A stretch of DNA of 64,000 nt from Amanita rubescens (taxonomy: Eukaryota > Basidiomycota > Agaricomycetes > Agaricales > Amanitaceae). The notes beneath the pieces were generated by a model. The model was not told the DNA's origin. It made no database searches and saw only the letters and a list, made by a program, of their open reading frames with translations. Below are positions 1 to 10,854 of this stretch, piece after piece; the stretch's first letter is position 1, and each line of letters begins with the position of its first letter. The DNA lies in NCBI GenBank assembly GCA_015039365.1, contig WION01000009.1:62001-126000 (forward strand), given 5' to 3'. Both the position numbers and the translations under genes were made by a program.

Positions 1-1046
1 AATTGGCGTTCCATTTCATCTATTCTCATCTGCTCCTGTATTCTCTGTTGCTGTAACTGTTGTTCTTGATGTTGCTGCAAGAGAAGAAGTTGACGCTGTT
101 GCTCGAGGAACCGAGGTGACTGAGACGTCGGCAGCATTCTTGGCGGTGGTGTGCGTTGATACTGCTGTTCTCTTTGATGCTGTAGTAACCGCTGCATATG
201 TAATTGATGTTGTTCTTGCTGCTGAAGGAGCAATTGACGTTGCAACTCCTGCTCCTGTAGAATCCGCTGCCGTTCCTCTTCCTCTTGTTGCATCTGCTGC
301 TGGAGAAGGATCTCTTTCTGCCTTGCCCTGGAGTGCTGAACGGCCGCTCGCATCTCAGCCTCTATCTCTTCAACCGTGCGCACACCAGCATAGAATACGG
401 GTGATTCACGATGCCGTCCGACGGGCAACAATGGAGTTGCTCCAGATTCAACCGGTGGTGTCGAAGACACCGTGGACAATTCCTTCGCTCGATTAACGCC
501 CCCATTTGCACGGGGAAGAACGAACGGCGACTTATTCCCCCACATCGACTCGGCTTTATTGACAGAGGTACGGGCTAGATTTGGTGGTGAGTCATAATCA
601 AAACCGTTAACGTGCTGCAAATTGATAATCGTACTTGATTGATCACGGTCCAAGGTCGCAGCATCAGGATGGGCACGGCTCTGTAAATTTGTTTTGGTAT
701 CTAACACGGCTTTGTCAGAAAAACTTTGTAAAGGTATCGCCTGTTCTTTCGATGGGCGGTCAAATTTGGGTAATGCGACACTAGAAAAGTCGAAATCTTT
801 CCCTATTGGCATGAGGTGTGAAGCGATCCCATTGAGAATAACTAGACAAGAAAACGCACCGACAACACCGACGTTTCCAAAAGTTTCAGAGTTCAACTCG
901 TCGCCTCCTTCTTGAAGAGCATCGCCCAGTTCATCGTAACTCTCTTCACCCCATGTAAATACCGGAACTTCCTCTTCAAAGGATGCTTCCTGGAATTGCT
1001 GTTTCTGTCTCTCTAGGTCCTTCTCTTCAAACCCGAAAAATGACAT
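1..1046 (-). CDS. PAT1: Pat1-like mRNA decapping activator, N-terminal part (partial)
   Basis: Pat1 links deadenylation to decapping by bringing the Lsm1-7 ring and Dcp1/Dcp2 to mRNA in P-bodies. The protein starts MSFFGFEEKDLERQ, the conserved Pat1 opening. It continues with an acidic stretch containing NSETFGN, then a 57-bp intron (about 803-859) after which KDFDFSS resumes. Further in are SMWGNKSPF and VRTVEEIEAEMRA, both typical of the family, and then a long glutamine-rich segment encoded by CTG/TTG-type repeats (about 1-340). The start ATG lies at 1044-1046. The frame stays open to the left edge, so the conserved C-terminal Pat1 domain lies outside. It is tandem with and just downstream of the glycogen debranching gene. 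Family identity rests on the N-terminus and the EEIEAEM motif, so it is good but not absolute. Confidence 0.8.
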   Translation of the reverse strand, partial: MSFFGFEEKDLERQKQQFQEASFEEEVPVFTWGEESYDELGDALQEGGDELNSETFGNVGVVGAFSCLVILNGIASHLMPIGKDFDFSSVALPKFDRPSKEQAIPLQSFSDKAVLDTKTNLQSRAHPDAATLDRDQSSTIINLQHVNGFDYDSPPNLARTSVNKAESMWGNKSPFVLPRANGGVNRAKELSTVSSTPPVESGATPLLPVGRHRESPVFYAGVRTVEEIEAEMRAAVQHSRARQKEILLQQQMQQEEEERQRILQEQELQRQLLLQQQEQHQLHMQRLLQHQREQQYQRTPPPRMLPTSQSPRFLEQQRQLLLLQQHQEQQLQQQRIQEQMRIDEMERQ

Positions 1047-1178
1047 GGCAGCATGGATGAACTGCGAAGCCTATTGCAGGTATTAAGATCTTGCCAAGGG
1101 ACGGCCGTGAGACAAACATGTACAAATATTGTTCAATTCAAATAGCTATTGGCACAACGAAGTAGAGTCCAACCTCCC

Positions 1179-4100
1179 TCATACACGTAATTGATGTACT
1201 GCCTCCAAAAAATCCAACAGAGTGCTCGCGCTCCACGCTTGAGTATTACACGAGTCACGGCAATATTGTCCATCTCCATTCGTCAACTCAGGCAGTCCTG
1301 CCCAGGGGTCGGTTTGAATGTGGCGCCGGGGTGCAAGAAGAATACGATGAAGATCATGTAATGTCTGGGTTATGTCCTGTATCCGACGCTGCTTAGACCA
1401 ATGCATTACGTTATCCCTCAAACTTACGTTCTTCCCAGAACCGACCCTCGAGTCAAAATAGAGGTAAGACCTTAGAAAGTATCCAAGAGGCCAGCCCCAC
1501 TCAGGGCCCTGTTCAAACCAATGTCAAAAAGATGAATCAATAAATATGTCAGGGCGCACATTGTGATAGTTCCAGCCTTTCGCCACTGACGAATCGGCTG
1601 AATCGTTGGAATTATCATAGATGGGCCGGTATTGAAGATCCGACGGATCCAACGTCTTCATCCCTAACGGACCTCTGAGTATTCTATCCGCTATTTTCAA
1701 AGCGTCGAGAGCATGCGCAGCGTCGAATAATTCTGGAGCGACCGCCATTGCAATCGGGAAGTTCGGTCGTAATTGATAGTCTGCCCATTCTCTGTCGCTG
1801 CAAGACCCGTACACGTCTTTGTAAATGCCCCTTCGATTAACCATTTCCTTGTCAGTCCTGTATTGCCCGTCTTCCGACGGATCTGTTCAGGTAGAAAGCC
1901 ATGGATTTGTTATGACGTGGTACCGTGCTTGTATAAGTTCTTACCAGCCGGAATGTAATAACATTTTTCAAAAGATGTTTGGACTAGACTGTCCCATTCA
2001 CTATACGTGACTAGGCGCCGAGCGCCGTGGACTAGCAGATTAAATTGATCAAGGATCTCGGCATAGTTGAAGAAAGACTTACTTTCAGCTTCTACGCCCT
2101 TGAAGGGAAACTTTCCGGTGTTTGACAACTGGGTAAGCCATCGCAAAGTGCTCTTTAGTAACCCAGTAATTTCGACAGGTGCGCCATCTCTGGGTGTCGC
2201 TGGAATGCCCTGGGTACCTGCTCTTTGCGATTCACCCATTTTATCCATCCATGTCCCGCAGTTGTACTTGTTTCCGCCAACAATGAAACCAGTGGTCCAA
2301 TCCACTTCGATGTCGATATTGAAACCTTCGCCCCTCATTTGTCTGTCCAGGTTCGGCCCAGCATTATATTCTCGAAAATGTATTCCGTCTGCATGGCGTT
2401 GCATAATTTCCTGTATAACCTCCGCTAATGTGCTTGAATAGGAATATGCGCCGGACTCATTCCAGTTCACCCAAGAGTCGTCTTTGGGAAATCTTCGTTT
2501 TACATCCTCGTCGAGCAGCGATATCCCATCAGGTGCCATCAAGACGTAATCTTGGATGTTTTGCAACATCCACCACGGAGAGTCTCGCGAATTGTACCTT
2601 GAAAGGATTCAAGTCAAGCCCGTTGGAAAAGCACCAACATACCTGGGGTTCCGAACGGAATCTAACAGATTTGGAATGAGTCCGTGTTTCAAAGTGGAGG
2701 CGAATGCCAATATATGTCTCTTCGCGGCGTCATAATTACCGGTTGTCAAAAACAGTCCTCGAAGAGAGATGAATACGTCACGTCCCCAACATCTTGCCCA
2801 GCCAGCTGAGAAATGGGGGAGGCCAGCTGCCAGAGAAGGTGTCTGCCGGCTGGGATCAAGCGATGCCGATTTAACGATGCCATGCATTTGAATACCACAC
2901 AGTGCCAGATTCTGAGTAAGGTCGTGGCCGGACACCACAAAATCCGAGCACTGCTCGAAAACCGCTCGTCGTGCAGCCTTATATGCAGTAGAGATGACCA
3001 ATGCGAAATACCGAGGGCGTAAGAAGTTGGGAACTATTGCTTCAATGCGTTGGAATCGTTCCTGGAACCATGCAGCGGGTTTCGCGAGAGAAGGATAGGT
3101 TGCAGCTTGTCTGTAATGTAACACCAAAACTGAGCATCTGAGCGATATGTAGGATCCAACTTACAGTAATAAACGCTGATGCACATAATCCAAAGCCCAT
3201 GTCCCCGATCGTAAATGAGCGCACAGAGGATGGCCTAGGTCATTATAACGCATGATATGAGTCAGAGGATGGATCCAGCCCTCCAAACCACAGTAAGCCA
3301 ATCGACCATGCCCAGGTACCTCGTATGCACCATATTCTCCGTCAGTTAAATCGCGCTCTTCCGCATCTGAACGGTACATGACGCAATTGAGCTCAACCAG
3401 GCTCAAGCATTCGAATGCTTCTTGAGCGCCGCGGGAACACAATCCTTCCAGGTCGGGGTCGTGACTTTCGGCCCGCGTCTCAAACAACAATATGCTTCCA
3501 GGTGGAAAGAATTCTGGCGGAACAATTTCTGTAAATGGACCCTCGTTATCGTGACCTTGAGACACGACAACGCTGGAAACATCGACCAGTTTTGAGGGTA
3601 GACCCCTTAGGAGTCGGTCATCTTGCTTGGGTTCACATGGATTAACTTCTATGCTCGCACCAAGTATGAACCTAGATCTTGTCCGTCTTAAACGAATCGG
3701 ATCAACTAGGATGCGCAAATGATTAATTGGACAGTGTAAAGGAAATTCGTACTCACTGTGACCACGGTCTCTTGATCCCCGCTTGAATGCCGTATGAGCG
3801 ACGAGTAAGTACCCTCTTTGTGTTGCGGGTTGCACTCGATGGATAACGATGTACTATAGATTGGTGCACATAAGATTGAGAACTCGTCAAATTGGACTCT
3901 GGACGTACGTCATTTTCTTGGTGAACATGGCCCTCTTCATAGTGGCCAAGAGTCATCTCCAGATGTAAGTGATTAAGCACTCTCTTCATTTTTGCAATTC
4001 CACTGTTCTCTTTGATTCCCGTGATTTGGTATTGTCTCTTCTCATTGACCAAATTCAGAAGTTTAGGGTATACATCGTCGAAGCCCTTGATACTGCCAAT

Positions 4101-6584
4101 CGCACTGTAGCTGAAAGTCACCAGTGCGCCTGTGGAAAGGGTGTCTTCTGGGGATCGCCGGTCACAAGTCGACTCGTTATCGTGTGTTTGGTCATAGAGG
4201 AGGGCATGTGGGACTGATCCGTTCAGAGGGCTGACGATACATTTTCTGACGGGTCCTTTTCCCGTCGGAGGTTGCATCTCCTCTATTGTTGTTAAGCAAG
4301 CATCATCCATGGATCCAATGGGCTTTCCAACACCATATCTATACAAGAGGCGTGACAATTCCTTGGGATCCCATGCGTTTCCACTTTCTCTGATCAAGCT
4401 GTTGATACCTAATTCCCTGACGAAGACAAGATCCATTTCTTCATTACCGGTGAAGAGCTCTGCGCACACGTATAGATCTGGTCTTGCTCTTCGGGCTGCA
4501 TCTAGCATGTGTTTACCGACTTCAAGCGGCGTGGAATGACAGTTGTCGATACGAAATCCGTCAAACGAGCGAGCCAAAGAGGTGGCATACTCTGTCATGT
4601 AGTTCCAAAGCCATGGGTTATCTTCTGGTGAAGAGCCGTAACGCAGTTTGACGCAGTCTCCCCATACAATAACTTCTCGCCGTAGATAGGCTTTCGACGG
4701 GAGGAGAGCGAAATTTTGCAACGGATCTGCGTTCCAAATCCACCCATTGTTTGCGAGGGAATAGATGGACGGGTCCGAAGTGGATAGACGCGTAAAGTAA
4801 GGCTCGACCAGAGGACACCTTCCCGCGAAAATCAAGTCGTGCGATTGTCAGTAATAGTATAGGTACTCACTGTTCCGAAATTTCGCCCAGCTTAGGGCCG
4901 TTCTTGTCTAGCCGGATGTATTTCACCCTGTTACGAACATTCTCGATGGCCGCTTTAATGTCTGCTTCCCATTCGCGATAGAGGGGCACATTGATGACGT
5001 CAATCACTTGAATCCACGCATCAACCAAGGCATCGATGCCGTTAACATCCGGATACGCTGCTTGAATGAACCCAGCCCCCACCGAGCCGAGTATATTGAC
5101 CCCAAACCTTGATGACAACGCACCAACGCCGTTGATTTTGCCGTGAAGCCTAAACATATCCGCCAATTCAGACGCGCTGCGACCAACGATCTCAGGCCCA
5201 TCCCAAGCTGTGACATCTTTAGACTGCAGTGCTGCTTTGATAGAATTTCGTTCTCGAGAGACGTCCAGGACATAGAATTGCCAAAGATTCAGATTGCGTA
5301 CCACCTCCTCGAAGGCCGAGATAATCAGGTCAAGATCCTTCTCTGACTCGATGATCGTCGGGAGACCCTTTGATGACAGCACAGAGGGGAAATTCATCAT
5401 GGCGTTGTCCAACTCCAAAGCTGGTGTTAGGTGAGGTGTATTGTGGGCACTGTACCCTAAATAAATTAAAAAAAGAGTTGATTAATCCGATAGTCGGTTC
5501 GGATGGCTTAACATACCAGCTTCCGGATGTTCGAGGAGCCACTGGCTATCGTTAGCAGTATGGTTGAGAACAACATCGGTAAGGCTGAGCAATCCGTATT
5601 CCTCTCTAGCAATCTGCAGCCACTCTTTCATCACTTTCTTATTCTGCTTATCGCTAGATTCATCGCTGAAGAGGCGGTGATCGTAACGTTTCTGATTTTT
5701 TATTGAATATGGGCTATCGCTCTCTCCGCGCTCTTGGAGAGGGGGGAAATGTAGCATGGTATACCCGCGAAGAGCTGCCTCTTCAAGATGGTTTCGCCAC
5801 TCCTGAACGGGACCCATCCATTTGGACACCATGGTAAGGATGGACAATCCATCCAAGGGAATGTTGACAAAGGTATCCTTGATGACTCCACCTTGGCTTG
5901 GGGGGAGAACACTGAGTGAGTCGTCCAAAATTGGGGTTCTTGCCTTGGCTCGCAGGATGGGATCAACATTGAAGAAACCTATGCGGCCTTTAACTCTCTG
6001 ACTGTCCTCTCCATCGTATTCTATCCAATACATGAACGCCCCCGCGTGGGATATCGGGAGGTCCACATGTATAGGCTTCGAAAAGTCTGTTGGGAGTCTA
6101 TCGACGATGATGATGGACACCAACTCAAAGAAACGTCATACCTCCGCTCCGCGATCTTATCTCTAGCAAAGGCACCACCGTCGAGGGGAAAGTTGGTCTT
6201 GAATACACCATTCCTCGACGCCGGCGTTCCAGCATCAAGCGATACGCGTAGTATAAATGGGGTATATGCGGGAGGCAGTCGTAGATACTACACAACGCTT
6301 TGATGGGTGCGTAGATGGGAATGATCTATTAAACTTACCGAGCCGGATTTGTTTGGCCCACCGTCTGGGTCGAGCCTTAGTTCATAAACTCGAATGGGAA
6401 GTTCACCTGGGGTTGGCTGTGACTGGAAGAATTCTATACCCTCGTCTGCGGGGGTCTTTGGGGTGGGCGGGGTGGGAGCCACTGGGCTGGAGGAAGATGA
6501 GCCCGATGCGGAACCTGATGCAGATCCAGGAAGCTTAAGCTGGAGCTTATGCTTGGGGTAGGCGCTCTTGCGTCCTTTGGTCAT
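1179..6584 (-). CDS. GDB1: Glycogen debranching enzyme (4-alpha-glucanotransferase / amylo-alpha-1,6-glucosidase)
   Basis: A cytosolic bifunctional enzyme that moves short maltosyl chains and then hydrolyses the remaining alpha-1,6 branch, completing glycogen breakdown with phosphorylase. The N-terminal glucanotransferase half shows [16 protein letters not shown], then [10 protein letters not shown] with the catalytic Asp, then [12 protein letters not shown] with the catalytic Glu. The glucosidase half shows [33 protein letters not shown] and the C-terminal [15 protein letters not shown]. The protein is roughly 1,500 residues over many exons, matching the usual length of about 1,530. The start ATG at 6582-6584 precedes a low-complexity Ser/Pro/Thr linker, and the stop TGA is at 1179-1181. 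Example introns lie near 2595-2645 (after NPRY) and just before GPEWGW near 1518. Domain order and completeness make this call secure; exact splice sites were set by eye. Confidence 0.95.
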
Positions 6585-6627
6585 GATGACGGGAGCAGGG
6601 AAGGAAAGCCCCCGCAGACGGAGAGCC

Positions 6628-6633
6628 TTTATA
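6628..6633 (-). promoter_or_regulatory. TATA box of the glycogen debranching gene
   Basis: On the minus strand the hexamer TATAAA lies about 44 bp upstream of the debranching enzyme start codon. A second, looser ATATATAT run sits about 75-80 bp upstream. The position is plausible for a TATA element in a regulated metabolic gene, but only sequence match and position support it. Confidence 0.4.
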
Positions 6634-6705
6634 CCTGGTCCGCGTATCTAACGGCAAAGGATATATATGATATCATCATCATACCTCGATAACCACATAT
6701 GGTAA

Positions 6706-8275
6706 CTACTGTACATCGCTAGATTCTGAATTATTTACTGCGCTCCAGACAACTCGTCCACGACCATCCGTTACAAATGGCGGCTCGCTTGTCTGATCTT
6801 CCTCTATTTCGATTATAGTACTCGCGTTCTGATTGATGCGCTCGAACGCGCCGGTGGCGGGACGCTCAACGTCGTCAGGTTCAAGGAGCGGTGGAGGTGT
6901 CTCCTGGCGGGGTACCGGAGACGATCTACCGCTCTCGACTGGTGGCAGAAACAGGCCACCTTCGAATGAGGCCATGAATCGTTCTGCCTGTAAAGAAAAG
7001 TTAGTTCGAGGAGGGGTGCTCACTATGCTACTCGCCATCCTTTGTATCTGTTCCATAAAATGCAAATCCCTTCTAACTTCTCCATCGCGCGGGGGATCTA
7101 CATCACCAGCGGAACTGCGTTGGGCTGCAGTGGTCGAATCTGCATCGACACTGTTACTGTTGCTGCCATGTCGCGATGATGTATGGGGTATATCTAATGC
7201 ATTGGGAGGACGCGGTCTTGATCTTCGACTATTGTCAGGGATAGCATCCTCATGCGTCAGATCAACTGCGAACATTGATATCCCTCCAGCCCATGCTCCA
7301 AAAAAATGGGGTTCGTAATCGTAAATGGTGTGAAAATGATCCCTTTGTGAATGAATCTAAAACAAACTGTGACTGACTCGAACGTTGCTACGGGTTGCAG
7401 CGCATACTTTCATGCAAACGTCGACACCATCTTTGAAGACATATTTCGTACCATCATCATTGAGATGCTGATAAAAGCAATCCCTGCCGAAGCGACAAAA
7501 TGGCTTCTTTGGGTTCTTTGCTTTGGAGTCTTGGAAATACCTAGGATCTACGTAAACCCCGGTATCGGAGAACTGGCTATTCATACGTACCGGCAAGGTA
7601 CTCTGGACATACTCTGCTTGTATGCCTCTATGACCCTTTCTTTTCCTTCTTCTCCATCTTTCCAAAATCTAGAACAGGGAGTGATAAACTTTGAGGGAGC
7701 ACGACACATGGGACACTTTTTCGTATTGGAGGAGCTGGCTAGATCTCCGGACTTATTTGCGGGATCTCGCCATTGACGTATACACTGCGGGTTCAGTACG
7801 ATAATGGGGTCCGTGTGTAGGGGAGACATACTTGGATGCAGAATACGTGACTACAACCTCCTGTACGGGTAGTGTTTGTCAAAATGGGTATCCCGGAACA
7901 CGGCAAATCGTACCTAACAGGCCAAAAGTTAACGGTTTCTCGAGACATATGGAACATAGCAGTTCATCCTCCTCTGCCGGTTCTGGCCTTCTCTTGCGAT
8001 TGGGATCGACATGACGGAACCAGCAGTTGGCGCCTCTGCGACAGTAGCCTAGAAATGGGGCTTTTGTGAGGAAACGAGAAGAGCGAGATGAAGTTACCAT
8101 TAGCATAATACCTGCACGTCTTTGCTGCGTCGTACGGAGTTAAGATGAATTCTTGCGGAGGGGATGTCTCGGCGTGGATAAACTTGCAAGTGTCGCCTGC
8201 AAAGCAGCCCCTTTGAGTGTTGTAATAACTACAGATGCCTCTTGGCTTCGAGGTTCGAGGTCTGTTCAATGCCAT
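6706..8275 (-). CDS. Makorin-like RING and CCCH zinc-finger protein (E3 ubiquitin ligase candidate)
   Basis: Zinc fingers appear in makorin order. A first CCCH finger begins GICSYYNTQRGCFAGDTC with KFIH. A second is GYCRRGANCWFRH. A C3HC4 RING follows, running from CSICLEKP through CSHVFCIQCIRQW to CPMCRAPS and assembled from three exons. A final CCCH finger contains CRFGRDCFYQH and DDGTKYVF. Makorins are E3 ligases that also bind RNA. The remaining C-terminal part (about 190 residues, 6706-7275) is disordered, Ser/Pro rich and not conserved. The start ATG is at 8273-8275 and the stop at 6706. It is transcribed divergently from HFI1 with 68 bp between start codons. Assignment to the makorin family is by domain order; fungal members are poorly studied, so a substrate cannot be named. 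Confidence 0.82.
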
Positions 8276-8343
8276 GCTGACATCCTCTGAGTACTTTTGT
8301 CAGAGTTACAGTAACGACCTGAGATGCACGTGACCACGCCTCC
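8276..8343. promoter_or_regulatory. Bidirectional promoter between makorin-like gene and HFI1
   Basis: Only 68 bp separate the two opposing start codons, so both 5' UTRs and core promoters must share or overlap this stretch and the adjoining coding sequence. The segment includes a CACGTG core (E-box) near 8326. No TATA box is visible. Confidence 0.55.
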
Positions 8344-9561
8344 ATGTCTTTGTCCTCGACATCAACTTTGAAGGGCCAGTTGACGACAAATCTCGGTCCA
8401 AAGGCGCCACAATATTTTGATACCCTGAAAGATTTTGTCTCTGGGCGAATTTCTCGACAAGAATTTGATGACGCGGTTCGTAAGGTGTTAGACTCCAATA
8501 ACCTCAGTATGTCTATGGTTGTAACATGATGCACGAAACGCTAACGGTGATGGACACAGTACAATTGCATAATGCACTTATCATATCCCTCTTTGATGCC
8601 ACAGCAGTTCTCAAACGCCCGTTGACTCCTCCAGCGCCGGCAGCGCCTAAGCCTCCGCCGCGGAAGAGGAGACGTCCGCTTCTGCCATATCAAGGCCCGC
8701 AGACCCCCGAGGATGCCAGGACATTGCGGTCAACAAGGATGAAGCGTTGGTCTCTTCTCATGGGAAAGCGAGAGCGAGATAGGATTGTTGCCATTCAGAA
8801 TTTGTCACCCGTCGTTGATCCGCCTCGGCCACGCCCTGAGCTGGACGAGATTGACAGGGAACGCGGGGTTGTCCTACTATCTGAGCGCGGAGGTATGTCC
8901 GTCTTGGTTAATAGCTGAGGTGAGAAGTCATGGCGCTCCTCAGACTTGCCAGGAACTCGCGTTGGGATACAACTTCACTCGATGACCCATGCACCCACCA
9001 TTCAGCACATTGCGGATAGAATCAACTTGATATGCGCGCAACATAATTTAGGAGCGCCCTCAAAGGCTGTCTCTTCCCTTATGAATCTTGCATGTGAAGT
9101 GAGAGTGTTTCTTTGGATATGGACCGTCATCGCGTTTGACAGTAGCTCTAGGCCAAGCTGAAGCAACTCATCACGCACGCAATAACCCTAACTTCGACGT
9201 CGCATGTCATTACGTCCATTACGCCTTCCTCCAGCTCATTGTCACAACGTCATTCGCATCAACCTCACAAAGCGCCGGTATTGACGACGTCTTCTTTTCA
9301 AACACTATTTACGCTTTCGCCTACTGATCTACCATACAAGTCAGCGACTGCAATGCGCCTTGGGCTAATGCCGTCCCTTGCATCAGAAGAGGTAATTAAC
9401 ATGTACGTGAACTTGATGCATCACTCAAACGCAATTAGGACGATGATCGGGAAGACATGGCTGTGCTCAAAAACCACGAGACGCGGGATTACCGTTGGCA
9501 GATCATGGCGTTGCTGGCAGAGAAGAGTACGGTGAGGGATAGCTTGCGTAACGTACGTTGA
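8344..9561 (+). CDS. HFI1: SAGA coactivator subunit Hfi1/Ada1 (TADA1-like)
   Basis: Hfi1/Ada1 is a core structural subunit of the SAGA histone acetyltransferase complex, pairing through a histone fold. The N-terminus shows the family signature LTTNLGPKAPQYFDTLKDFV, then GRISRQEFDDAVRKVL. After a 53-bp intron (8507-8559) it continues IQLHNALIISLFDAT. A proline- and arginine-rich linker follows, then a segment APTIQHIADRINLICAQHN that resembles the region before the histone fold. The C-terminal exon reads EDDDREDMAVLKNHE and ends ...SLRNVR at the TGA at 9559-9561. Introns lie near 8893-8943, 9100-9165 and 9390-9440. It lies head-to-head with the makorin-like gene and tail-to-tail with the mL44 gene, whose stop is 48 bp away. 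Confidence 0.82.
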
Positions 9562-9608
9562 GATGTGGGCCATTATGCTAGTGTATGATTAAAACGATGT
9601 GTAATTAC

Positions 9609-10828
9609 TTATGCTACATGGTCTACGATACCCGGTCTAGGATTTCTGGGAGCCAAATGAGGCGCCACGCCACTTTTTCCTGAGCTGCAATACATAAGCT
9701 CTGGCATTACCAGCTCTGGTGCAACATAGTCCACATCTCCGGTTTCAGATGTAAATGTCGAAGTTGGAAGCTGAATGAGATGGTCAGGTGCTTTCGTTAG
9801 GAAAACGCGGAGAAGGGAATCTTCTGCCGCCTGTGGAGCGTATTAGCTGGATCCAAAGAGGAAAAAAGAAAATTAATCTGACCCTATATTCCGCCATTTT
9901 AAGAGAGGAACCGAAACCTTCGCCGAGCTTGTCAGCACCCGAGTATATGCCAACGACGTACACGGGAGAGTTTGAAAATCGACCGGTCTCTGCGAGCAAG
10001 CTGCCAGAATGGTGAGAGACAAAAATGGACCAGGTTGGGTACATACCGAGATTTTGGAGGTTCGCGGTCGAATTTTTTCACCATGTGGAGAAGTGCTTTT
10101 TTTGGATTTGAAAACTTGACCATTCCTCGAAGGTCTATTTGACGAGAAAGGAAGTAAGAGTGGACAAACTTGCGGGCAGCGAGAAGGGAATGCTCCTTGT
10201 AGACCAAGGCAGTGAGGGAACGGGAAATGGAAGAGAGGGCATCTGTGTGAAGTACGGCTGGACGCGTTGGCGAGGGAGGCTGCAAAGAGATAGTTGGAAA
10301 ATGAAAAGAAAGAAGAGAAAAAAAAGGACGGACCACTCTATGCCAACGAAGAAGGGGTGCAGCACCAATCTCCTGGGCTACGGTGGCACAAGGGAGGGGG
10401 CCAACGTAGGCTGTGACGGCAGCTTTTAGAACGCGAGTGGGCAAGTAAGGGTAGGCAGCATGGAGGTGCTCTGTGGCAAAGAGCCCCATGAGGGAATTGC
10501 CTAGTGCAGAAAGATGAGCATTTGTGGCGGGGAGAGGTTCTGTAGGTCTATGTTGACGAAAAAGTGCGAGAAAAGAAGGGTGTGTGCACGCTCGAGGAAT
10601 AGAAGGGGAGTCGGGAAGTCCAAGGCGGTTTGCAAAAGCAGAGAATGCGGTTGGGGGTGGTGGCTGAATTGCAGCCCAAGTTTCTGGTGAGAAAGGTACA
10701 GAAGGAGTGTCACTATGTTCGAAAAGCGCGTCTCTAGGAGGAAATCGACGAATATGAGCTGCTGACACGGCGAGTCCCGAAGATAAACGGACGAGGTGAG
10801 GAGGGGACATGAGTGAGTGCAACTTCAT
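9609..10828 (-). CDS. MRPL3: Mitochondrial large-subunit ribosomal protein mL44 (MRPL3 type, RNase III fold)
   Basis: mL44 sits in the mitochondrial large ribosomal subunit and combines a degenerate RNase III domain with a double-stranded RNA-binding domain. Visible are RACTHPSFLALF and LSALGNSLMGLFATEHL (RNase III-like fold), YKEHSLLAARKFVHSYFLSR, and then the dsRBD with ETGRFSNSPVYVVGIYSG, DKLGEGFGSSLKMAEYRAAE. Two introns interrupt the dsRBD region (about 9834-9882 and 10000-10050). The start ATG at 10826-10828 opens a short presequence rich in Arg, Ser and His that suits mitochondrial import; a second Met at 10810 is possible. The stop TAA is at 9609-9611. The start codon lies only 26 bp from the opposing start of the Rgd2-like gene. 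Confidence 0.88.
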
Positions 10829-10854
10829 GGCACCGGCTATTGCCGGTCATCCTC
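10829..10854. promoter_or_regulatory. 26-bp gap between divergent start codons of mL44 and the Rgd2-like gene
   Basis: The two likely start codons face away from each other with 26 bp between them. That is too short to hold two separate promoters, so each transcript probably begins inside, or its promoter overlaps, the 5' coding region of the other gene. If the Rgd2-like protein instead starts at the ATG at 10925, the gap grows to 96 bp. Confidence 0.45.

Noticed and set aside
40..340. CTG/TTG repeat tract as a possible microsatellite
   Set aside because: It is explained by the glutamine-rich coding segment of the Pat1-like protein read on the minus strand, with mixed codons.
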